NCBI GenBank assembly: GCA_028716005.1
Contig: JAQUQQ010000003.1
Location: 1-46,508 of the forward strand
Length of the DNA stretch: 46,508 bases
DNA from: Candidatus Moraniibacteriota bacterium
GTDB lineage: Bacteria; Patescibacteriota; Minisyncoccia; Moranbacterales; UBA11712
Direction: 5' to 3'
Positions 17,185 to 24,885 of this stretch are shown piece by piece; within the stretch, counting starts at the first letter, position 1, and every line of letters starts with the position of its first letter. The translations under genes and the position numbers were made by a program. Below the pieces are notes generated by a model, which saw nothing but the letters and a program-made list of their open reading frames with translations, searched no databases and was not told the DNA's origin.

Positions 17185-18081
17185 TTATATATTTCCGGCA
17201 TAAACATTTTTTAGGCCGATTTTCTTCCCAATTTCAACGGCTTTTTCCACTTTGGCAATTGGTGTTTCAGGAAGACCCTGTAGTTTCCATGAAATCGCGC
17301 CTGAAAAAGCGCTCACGTGCCAGGGAACGGAATCTCCCAATTCATTTTTGATGAAACGGGCGATTTTTTCAAGCATTTTTTCATCATCCGACAATGTCGG
17401 GATCAGGAGTGTCGTCGTTTCGAGCCAAATTTTGTTTTTTACCACTTCTTTGCAGTTCTCGAGAACCGGCGTGAGTCGCGCTCCGCAATTTTCCCGATAG
17501 AATTTATCATCAAATGATTTGATATCAATATTTATCGCGTCGAGATAGGGCATCGCCAGCTTCAAGGCATCTTTGCTCATAAAGCCGTTCGAGACCCAGA
17601 TATTTTTCAGCCCCGCTTCCCGGGCCAGCTTCATCGTGTCGAGCGCGTATTCGAGAAAAATTGTCGGCTCGGTGTATGTATATGAAATGCTCGGACAACC
17701 AAATTTTTTCGCGAGCCCGACTATTTCCTCCGGGGGCAAACTTTCTCCGCTTTTTTCAATCATTTCTCGGGTTGTCATGGCGCTTTTCGGAAATTGGGAA
17801 ATTTGCCAGTTCTGGCAGTTTCCGCAGAGCAAATTGCAGCCAACCGTAGCGATGGAAAATGTTGAAGTGCCGGGCAAAAAATGATACAAGGGTTTTTTCT
17901 CAACCGGATCAATGTTCGCCGCGATTGCCCGGCCATAGGCCAAAAAAAACAGTTTTCCGCCGATATTTTCCCGCACCCCGCAAATCCCGCGCTTTCCCGG
18001 CGCAATCACGCAAAAATGACTGCAGGTTTTGCATTGGACGTTTTCATTTTCCAATTTTTGGTAGAGAAAAGACTCTTTCAT
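17185..18081 (-). CDS. AmmeMemoRadiSam system radical SAM enzyme
   Basis: CX3CX2C in GCNLLCGNCQNWQIS; N-terminal CKTCSHFCVIAPGKRGICGVREN. Confidence 0.92.
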   Translation of the reverse strand: MKESFLYQKLENENVQCKTCSHFCVIAPGKRGICGVRENIGGKLFFLAYGRAIAANIDPVEKKPLYHFLPGTSTFSIATVGCNLLCGNCQNWQISQFPKSAMTTREMIEKSGESLPPEEIVGLAKKFGCPSISYTYTEPTIFLEYALDTMKLAREAGLKNIWVSNGFMSKDALKLAMPYLDAINIDIKSFDDKFYRENCGARLTPVLENCKEVVKNKIWLETTTLLIPTLSDDEKMLEKIARFIKNELGDSVPWHVSAFSGAISWKLQGLPETPIAKVEKAVEIGKKIGLKNVYAGNI

Positions 18082-18159
18082 AATTTGCCTAAACGGAGAA
18101 TATCTAATACAATCTTATCATAATCAACCTTTAGTTTCAAAGAACACTTATTGAAATTT

Positions 18160-18537
18160 ATGAATAGGACAGAAGCAGGAAAAATAATCGAGTTGGCCCC
18201 GGTTCGAAGGCATAGGGAATATGAAAAACGAATGTCTGAAATCCAAAAAATTGTGGAGTTCGGCAGCGTTGCGCGAGTCGTCGAAATGATCGAAAGCGGA
18301 GAAATCAAACAAAAAATGCTTTCCAAGCGCAAAAATTCAACTGAAACGGAATTGTTCTTGTTGGAAAAAATGTGCGAATTGATGAGGCAAATAGACATTG
18401 ATGCGCGAGCCCTCGACCGATCTGAGGCAGAAATTGCGCTTCTGAGAGATGAACGAAGCGATCTCACAAGACAATTAGCAAAGGCAAAACAAATAATCGA
18501 AAGATTGGCTTTAGGAGGAAAAAATGATACGAAATAG
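18160..18537 (+). CDS. Hypothetical coiled-coil protein
   Basis: ORF MNRTEAGKIIELAPVRRHREYEKRMSE... Confidence 0.6.
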   Translation: MNRTEAGKIIELAPVRRHREYEKRMSEIQKIVEFGSVARVVEMIESGEIKQKMLSKRKNSTETELFLLEKMCELMRQIDIDARALDRSEAEIALLRDERSDLTRQLAKAKQIIERLALGGKNDTK

Positions 18538-18604
18538 CACGATCAATCTTACAGACACACATTTACGGAACTAATATAAATAATTTCTCAATATCCAGCG
18601 GCTG

Positions 18605-19468
18605 ATGGCTCTTCTCGACGGCAAAAAATTGGCCCAAAAAATTTTGAAAGAGCTCAAAAAACAGGTTTCTCGTATGAAAAAGAAGCCTGTTTTGGCAATG
18701 GTTCTGGTCGGAGATGATCCGGCGTCATCAATTTATGTCCGGCGGAAAGGATTTTTTTGCGCCGAGACGGGAATCGTGTCAAAGACTCTGAAGCTTCCCG
18801 CCGACGTTTCAGAAAAAAAACTTTTGAAGGTTATAAGCCAACTAAATAAAGACAAAAATATTTCTGCCATAATGGTCCAGCTTCCGCTCCCAAAGCATAT
18901 AAACAAAATAAAAATCATCGAAGCGATCGACCCCGGAAAGGACGCCGATTGCCTTCACCCCGAGAACTACGGCAAATTCGCGCAAGTGGATGAAAGTTAT
19001 TCCGTTGTCGCTCCCGCCACGCCCTTTGGAATCGTGAGACTGCTTGAAGAATACAAAATAAAAATCGAAGGGAAGCATGCCGTTGTCGTGGGACGTTCCA
19101 ATATCGTCGGGAAACCAGCCGCCCAACTCTTGCTGAATCGCGGCGCGACCGTCACTGTTTGCCACCGCCATACCAAAAACCTGCCCGCTTTCACGCGCCA
19201 GGCGGATATTCTTGTGGTGGCCGTCGGAAAAAAGAATTTGATAAAAGCTGAGATGGTGAAAAAGGGAGCGGTTGTCGTCGATGTTGGCGTGAACCGCGTC
19301 GGAAAGAAAATTTTTGGTGATGTTGATTTTGACAACGTAAGCAAAAAAGCTTCGTTTATCACTCCAGTTCCGGGTGGAGTGGGACCCACCACAATCGCAA
19401 CACTCCTCTGGAACACGGTTCAGCTTGCTCGCCTCGCTAAAGCTACGGCGAAGCGGGCAAAAAAATAA
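18605..19468 (+). CDS. folD: Methylenetetrahydrofolate dehydrogenase/cyclohydrolase
   Basis: DDPASSIYVRRK, VQLPLPKHI, VVVGRSNIVGKPAAQLLLNRGATVTVCHRHT, TPVPGGVGPTTIATLL. Confidence 0.96.
   Translation: MALLDGKKLAQKILKELKKQVSRMKKKPVLAMVLVGDDPASSIYVRRKGFFCAETGIVSKTLKLPADVSEKKLLKVISQLNKDKNISAIMVQLPLPKHINKIKIIEAIDPGKDADCLHPENYGKFAQVDESYSVVAPATPFGIVRLLEEYKIKIEGKHAVVVGRSNIVGKPAAQLLLNRGATVTVCHRHTKNLPAFTRQADILVVAVGKKNLIKAEMVKKGAVVVDVGVNRVGKKIFGDVDFDNVSKKASFITPVPGGVGPTTIATLLWNTVQLARLAKATAKRAKK
19425..19460. repeat. REP-like palindrome forming the folD 3' end
   Basis: TTGCTCGCCTCGCTAAAGCTACGGCGAAGCGGGCAA; encodes LARLAKATAKRAK. Confidence 0.65.
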
Positions 19469-19487
19469 TCAAACAATCTCTTCTTCT

Positions 19488-19512
19488 GGCTCCTCTCGGG
19501 GAGCTTTTTTAT
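19488..19512 (+). terminator. Intrinsic terminator after folD
   Basis: GGCTCC-TCTC-GGGGAGCTTTTTT. Confidence 0.8.
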
Positions 19513-19540
19513 TGTCGAACGAAGCGAGAGAAATGGAAAT

Positions 19541-21046
19541 TTATTTTCCGTCAATAAATTCCGTCTCTTCAACTTCTTCCCGTTTGGTTTTTTTGCGAGA
19601 AAGCAGTTCCTTGACCAAAACCAGATCACCGGAGCCGATTTCGCGGAGAATCCAAAGCGCGGCAAGGTAAATCACAAAAAGAATAATTGACCAAAAAAAG
19701 AAATAATAATTATTTCGCGGGAAGACGAAGGCCAGAGCCGACATCACGGCCGATGCCAAAATTATTTTGAAAAAGCTGGATGCTCGAAACAGATAGCCAA
19801 ACTCGCGATGAGTATAATACAGTCCCACCAGCATCACCACAAGCGCCATCAAAGCCGTTCCAGCCGCCGCGCCCATAATCCCAAAGTTTTTGATCAAGAA
19901 ATACGTCAGTACCGAATTCATGAAAAATCCGATGATTGCCGTCACCATCGGCAATTTCACTTTTCCGGCGCCATTCAGGATGAAAGTGAGAACATAAAAG
20001 ACGGTCAAAAACCCCTCCGCGATTACATAGACCGACATCACCGGCGCGGCCAGCGCGTATTTTGAGGAAAAAAATATTTTGATGATCGGCAAAGAAAAGT
20101 AGGACATCAAGAGGCATACTGGCGAAAGAAACATCACTAAAAATCGCAGAGACTGACTCACGATTTTTTTTATCTCGTCTGAATTGTTCGCCGAGGTCGA
20201 TTTCGAAATTGAAGGCAGAAGTATGATCGTGAGGGCATAAAAAAGATTGTAGGGGATTGTGCCGACGGTATAGGCGGCATTATAGAGTCCTGTCTGGAAA
20301 TCCGAGCGCAAGATTCCCTTCACAAGATAGAGGTCGATTGTGTTGAGAAGCTGATAGGCGATGAGAAAAACAGTCACCGGCCAGGCAAAAACAGCCAATT
20401 TTTTCCAATCAAATGTTCCAACGGCTTTTGTTTTTTTATACGGATCAAGCGCAAAAGCTTCGAAGAAAATAGAAAGGGGTGCCACCACATAGCCGAGAAT
20501 GGCTCCCTCAAGCGCCAAGCCGCGTGATTTCAAAAGAAGCGCGAGACCAATTATAAAAACGATGCGCAAAATGCCGCGATTTGTCTTGAGAAATGCTTGA
20601 ATTTTGAACTTGTGGATGCCAGTATAGTAATAGAAATAAAAAGAGGCCAAGGCGAAGGCGGGAATCACAAGCGAAGACAAGCGAAAAAGGTTGGTGAGCG
20701 TGGGATCATTGAGAATTCTCGCAATCACCGGCGAGAGGAGAAAGAAAATCACAGTCACCGATCCGATGATCACACTCTGGATTTTGATCGTCTGCCATTT
20801 GATAACCGGAATCAATCCCTTTTCTTTTTCGAATATTTCGCTCAAATATTTCGACATCGCCGTCGGCACGCTTTGGCCGATCAAAACAACCGTCATCGTC
20901 GTGAGCGTGACAATGATTCCAAACCGTCCGTAATCGGCCGGACCAAGCATGCGTCCCATCACGGCGTGGATAACATAAGCGGAGAGATTGTATATCACTT
21001 CGCTTATCGTCACCCAAAAAAACGATTTTACCAGGAATTTAGACAT
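19541..21046 (-). CDS. Polysaccharide biosynthesis flippase (Wzx/MATE-like)
   Basis: Many TM; YVIHAVMGRMLGPADYGRFGIIVTLTTM. Confidence 0.88.
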   Translation of the reverse strand: MSKFLVKSFFWVTISEVIYNLSAYVIHAVMGRMLGPADYGRFGIIVTLTTMTVVLIGQSVPTAMSKYLSEIFEKEKGLIPVIKWQTIKIQSVIIGSVTVIFFLLSPVIARILNDPTLTNLFRLSSLVIPAFALASFYFYYYTGIHKFKIQAFLKTNRGILRIVFIIGLALLLKSRGLALEGAILGYVVAPLSIFFEAFALDPYKKTKAVGTFDWKKLAVFAWPVTVFLIAYQLLNTIDLYLVKGILRSDFQTGLYNAAYTVGTIPYNLFYALTIILLPSISKSTSANNSDEIKKIVSQSLRFLVMFLSPVCLLMSYFSLPIIKIFFSSKYALAAPVMSVYVIAEGFLTVFYVLTFILNGAGKVKLPMVTAIIGFFMNSVLTYFLIKNFGIMGAAAGTALMALVVMLVGLYYTHREFGYLFRASSFFKIILASAVMSALAFVFPRNNYYFFFWSIILFVIYLAALWILREIGSGDLVLVKELLSRKKTKREEVEETEFIDGK

Positions 21047-21611
21047 CGATTCTTGATTTTATTTCGCTGAAAATTTCTTCTTTACCCTTCTCTCCATTTA
21101 TAATAATCATATCCCAATCCTTTATTTTTTCAGAAAATATTTTTTCCTTCGCCACCAGATATTCCATTCCCTGATCCGGTTTTCGATCGCGTTGCATAAT
21201 AATCTCTGGCTTAACATTGATAAAAAACGCAAAATCGGGTTTTTGGATATATTTTTCAGCACATAGCTTCTTCTTGTTTCCCGAAAGAAAATTTATATTC
21301 ACCACACTGTCAAAAAAATACCGGTCGGAGATGATACAATCAACTTTCAATTTCTTCGCCAATCGATTAAACCTGCAAATATCAATCAAAATCGCAATTT
21401 TACGTAATTGTATTTGCAACCAATTAGCTTTTATAACACTTTTTTCAGTCGTAGGTGTCGGACACCTACGATTTAATACGTTTCCGACTGAAAATTCCAC
21501 CGCATGGAAATAGAAAAAAGTCTTATCTTGGGACTTGAGATAATTCTTCAATAATTCGATTTGCGTTGATTTTCCCGAGCCATCAAGCCCGGAAATAGTG
21601 ATTAGTTTCAA
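21039..21611 (-). CDS. dTMP kinase-like P-loop kinase
   Basis: ISGLDGSGKSTQ, ISDRYFFDSVV, FINVKPEIIMQRDRKPDQG. Confidence 0.85.
   Translation of the reverse strand: MKLITISGLDGSGKSTQIELLKNYLKSQDKTFFYFHAVEFSVGNVLNRRCPTPTTEKSVIKANWLQIQLRKIAILIDICRFNRLAKKLKVDCIISDRYFFDSVVNINFLSGNKKKLCAEKYIQKPDFAFFINVKPEIIMQRDRKPDQGMEYLVAKEKIFSEKIKDWDMIIINGEKGKEEIFSEIKSRIDV
21450..21470. repeat. 21-nt perfect palindrome inside the dTMP kinase-like gene
   Basis: CGTAGGTGTC-G-GACACCTACG; reads in frame as RRCPTPT. Confidence 0.9.
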
Positions 21612-21615
21612 TTTT

Positions 21616-23103
21616 TTAATACATTAAGACTGCGACGGGTTCCATTTTTGCCACGGTTTTCACGATTTTATTTTCTTCCATTCCCCCGATCACTTCTTCA
21701 ACATCCTTATAGTAACTTGCATCCTGAAAAATCACCCCTTTTGATTTGGCGTTGAAGAGTTTCGCTTTTCTTTTCCGCATTTTCGCGAATAATTCTTCTT
21801 TCGTCGCCGCTTTGTCATTTTCCGGATTCTTGCGCCGGCCGGTTCCATGAGCCGCGGAAAAAAATGTCGATTCATTTTCGTCCGTTCCGACAGCGAGATA
21901 GGCGGGAGTTGACATGGAAGACGGAATGAAAACCGGTTCGCCGGTCTGGGAAAATAGCGGATGATTTTTCATGCGCGCCGGCCCGAAAGCCCGCGAAGCG
22001 TTGTTGCGATGAACCCAAACATCCTCGCCAAAATGATTTTCTCTCTCGACATATACATGCGGCATGTCATAGAGCAAATCCAGCTCGGGATCTTTACCCA
22101 AAACTTTTTCGATGGTCTGATCCAGATTGCGAGTGAGGATAGTCCGATTGGCAAAGCCATGATTGGCGGCCGCTCGATGAGCAGTGATAAACATTTTTCC
22201 TTCCGAACTGTCTTCGTGATAGGCGATATATTCCGGCTTGTTCTTGAATTCTGAGATTTTTTCATTGAGCTCATCAAACGCTTTTTTGTTTTCGGGACGA
22301 AATGTCAACTTTCCCAATTCCAAAATCACTTTCTGGCTGAAATGTTCTTTCTCTTTCGGGGTATAGAGATATGACGCGTATTGCCCAAAAAGACCGGAGC
22401 CGGTATGCATGAGAAATATATATTGCCCCTTTTTCACTCCCAGTTTTTCAGCCAGCCCTTCGTCTTCGATGTCCGTTATCTTCATGAGATCCAGAAAATG
22501 ATTTCCGGCCGCGCCCAGAATCCCCAGCCTGTATTTTCCGATCCAAAAAAATAGTTTCGGAATGGCATTCAAAATATCTCTTTCAGAAATTCCATCTTCC
22601 GAAAGATTGCCGTTTTTGAAAGTATTTTCAATTTCGTTTTTGATTCGCGTTCCGAAATATTTTGCCACCGGTTCCGTCCCTTTTCGGCATATGTCCATAA
22701 CAAGCGAATAGGGAATCGGGGTGCCGACATAGGCTTTCGTCGGAATGGGTTTCAAAAGCGCGTTGAAAAGTTTGTCTATATTTTCCTCGGTCATATCGGC
22801 ATCCTTCAGACTTGTCTTCAAGAACCGCATTCCGCAGTTGGGCGCCGTGTCGTTGATTTGAGGAAGGAAGTATTCTTTCGTAGGAACGACTGTTCCGGCC
22901 GGATTTTTCCGGCCTTTTTTGCTGTGCACATCGCTCATAGCGGCAAAATGATGAAAAACATATCCTGAAGCGGCAGTTTGCTCAATTTCTTTCAATGTAT
23001 CAATATTGGGCATCAAATCCTCCGAAACATGCAAAACCGCCGGAACTTTCATCTTGTCCGTCTGGAATTGCTTTTTGTGATTTGACAGAGATTCAATATT
23101 CAT
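21616..23103 (-). CDS. Atypical RtcB-family RNA ligase homologue
   Basis: PNCGMRFLKT, GAAGNHFLDL, MHTGSGLFGQ, AAANHGFANR, HRNNASRAFGPA, FFSAAHGTGR. Confidence 0.85.
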   Translation of the reverse strand: MNIESLSNHKKQFQTDKMKVPAVLHVSEDLMPNIDTLKEIEQTAASGYVFHHFAAMSDVHSKKGRKNPAGTVVPTKEYFLPQINDTAPNCGMRFLKTSLKDADMTEENIDKLFNALLKPIPTKAYVGTPIPYSLVMDICRKGTEPVAKYFGTRIKNEIENTFKNGNLSEDGISERDILNAIPKLFFWIGKYRLGILGAAGNHFLDLMKITDIEDEGLAEKLGVKKGQYIFLMHTGSGLFGQYASYLYTPKEKEHFSQKVILELGKLTFRPENKKAFDELNEKISEFKNKPEYIAYHEDSSEGKMFITAHRAAANHGFANRTILTRNLDQTIEKVLGKDPELDLLYDMPHVYVERENHFGEDVWVHRNNASRAFGPARMKNHPLFSQTGEPVFIPSSMSTPAYLAVGTDENESTFFSAAHGTGRRKNPENDKAATKEELFAKMRKRKAKLFNAKSKGVIFQDASYYKDVEEVIGGMEENKIVKTVAKMEPVAVLMY

Positions 23104-24251
23104 AAGCTTTCGTATACTTTTTCGTATTCCTTCACTATTTTCAGTATATCAAAATTTTCCCTCGCGAATCGCATTCCTTTTTCGCCAAGCTCGCGCCGCG
23201 CTTCCGGATTTGAATAGAGGTATAAAATATTGTCGCGGAGGGATTCTTGATCGCCTGGATTTATCAATATGCTATTCTCTTCGTTCAAAAAATATTTGAG
23301 CCTTTCCAGATTGCTCGCAATCACCGGCTTTCCGCAAGCCATCGCTTCCGGAACAACCAGCGGAATATCGAATTTCCCGGCCATCGTTTGCGCGGGAAAA
23401 ATGGAAACGTCGCACAAATTGAATATATCCTCCATGACGTAGCTCCCGTCGTCAATAAACGCTACCCGATCAAAAATGCCTTCCTTCTCAAATTTCTCTC
23501 CCACTTCTTCTTTCTTTTTCGCGTCTTTTTCGTTCTTCACCCGGACGGCGAGATGCAATTTGAAATTTTTATTAACTTTGGCAAGATCGGAAAAAACCGA
23601 AACAACGTCGTCCATATCTCCAAGCCGCACGTATTCGCCGGTGTAGTTTATCACAAAATCGTCTTCTTTCGTTTCAAATTTTCGCATCAGCTCCATTTTT
23701 TTGGGAGCGGGGGAAAACAAATTGATGTCAATTCCGGGATAAATTCTCTGAACATTTCCAAATCCAATTTTTTTGAGCTTCTCTTTGGCATAATCTGAAT
23801 AGGTGATGATGAGATCGGCGTGAATAATTTTCTTAATATGCTCATCGCTATAAATGTCGTCTCTCAAAGTCGCCAGTGTCTGAATTGTTTTCAGCTTCTT
23901 ATTCCGCAAACATATTTTCAACGCAAAAACATTCAGTTTTGTCGGTGTAAAAAAAGAATGAAGAATATCATAATCTTTCCCGCCTTTTATTAGAAATTCT
24001 TTTATAAGAAAAATATACGCCCTGGCTTTTTGCTCAAAATTCCACTCAGAGAACGTATATATATCGTGACAAACAATATTTCCTCCATTCCTAAAGCTCG
24101 GCTTTTGGAATGGCGACTTTTTGCAAGTTAGCAGGTGAATTTCAAAATCACTCGCATATTTGGCAAGAGTATAGGCGAAATCTTTTGATCCCTCGTCCCA
24201 CGGCGGGCAAATCGGGCGAGTGAGAAGCAAAATGCTTTTTTTATCAGTCAT
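23100..24251 (-). CDS. Family 4 glycosyltransferase
   Basis: VPEAMACGKPVIASNLERLKYFL...NSILINPGDQESLRDNI. Confidence 0.85.
   Translation of the reverse strand: MTDKKSILLLTRPICPPWDEGSKDFAYTLAKYASDFEIHLLTCKKSPFQKPSFRNGGNIVCHDIYTFSEWNFEQKARAYIFLIKEFLIKGGKDYDILHSFFTPTKLNVFALKICLRNKKLKTIQTLATLRDDIYSDEHIKKIIHADLIITYSDYAKEKLKKIGFGNVQRIYPGIDINLFSPAPKKMELMRKFETKEDDFVINYTGEYVRLGDMDDVVSVFSDLAKVNKNFKLHLAVRVKNEKDAKKKEEVGEKFEKEGIFDRVAFIDDGSYVMEDIFNLCDVSIFPAQTMAGKFDIPLVVPEAMACGKPVIASNLERLKYFLNEENSILINPGDQESLRDNILYLYSNPEARRELGEKGMRFARENFDILKIVKEYEKVYESL
24085..24113. repeat. 29-nt palindrome inside a GT4 gene
   Basis: CCATTCCTAAAGC-TCG-GCTTTTGGAATGG; reads PFQKPSFRNG in frame. Confidence 0.85.
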
Positions 24252-24298
24252 AATTTAGCTTATATAAGGTAATATTTAGATTCTTATAATTGCAACTA

Positions 24299-24448
24299 TT
24301 GACAAATTGCCAGATTCTACTATAATGCTCACAATACGAATCAGGAGGAAGCCCATGTAGACAATAGCCCCAATTACACTCAAGCCCCGAAAAAGCTGAG
24401 CTGAAAGAGATTAATCTCAATCAGCAATACTGCCAGGGGCTTTTTTAT
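24299..24448 (+). ncRNA. Candidate free-standing small RNA (promoter 24299-24326, RNA from about 24333)
   Basis: TTGACA-16-TATAAT; AGGAGG-6-ATG-TAG; nested stems GCCCC..GGGGC, GCTGA..TCAGC, GAGATTAATCTC; then TTTTTT. Confidence 0.6.
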
Positions 24449-24816
24449 TTCCCCAAATTCTTATAAATCTTATACTTCAAATCATCCGCGCTTACTTCTA
24501 TGGAAACACTGACGCCGTTGCTTGTGTCCAAATCCAGAACAGGAACAATTCTCTGCTCGGCGCCTTTTTCGATTTCGACTTTGTTGCCGGAAACCTTTTT
24601 CCCATCAATAAAAATATTATAATCATATGCCATTTTTTTGCCCTCATGATTTTCAATCGCGAAATTGAGCGAATCATCGCGCGGATTTTCAAAATAGACC
24701 ACACTCCATGCTTTTTTGTAATCGTAGTTATGATTCTTCGCTTCAACGACAAAAAGCACCGAAAAACTCACGATGAGCAAAATTATGGTGGCGATGATGA
24801 TTATTTTGCTGGACAT
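24445..24816 (-). CDS. Hypothetical small TM-anchored protein
   Basis: MSSKIIIIATIILLIVSFSVLFVVEAKN...; extracellular beta-type tail. Confidence 0.65.
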   Translation of the reverse strand: MSSKIIIIATIILLIVSFSVLFVVEAKNHNYDYKKAWSVVYFENPRDDSLNFAIENHEGKKMAYDYNIFIDGKKVSGNKVEIEKGAEQRIVPVLDLDTSNGVSVSIEVSADDLKYKIYKNLGK

Positions 24817-24824
24817 AATTTTCC

Positions 24825-24864
24825 AAAGCTCGGCTTTTTCCTCCCGCCTCTCGCGAGAGGCGGG
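24825..24864. repeat. Composite palindromic element (AAAGCTCGGCTTTT plus perfect CCCGCCTCTCGCGAGAGGCGGG)
   Basis: 14-mer identical to the core at 24093-24106; 22-nt perfect palindrome at 24843-24864. Confidence 0.85.
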
Positions 24865-24885
24865 ATTCCTCAAAGCCAAGCCTTT

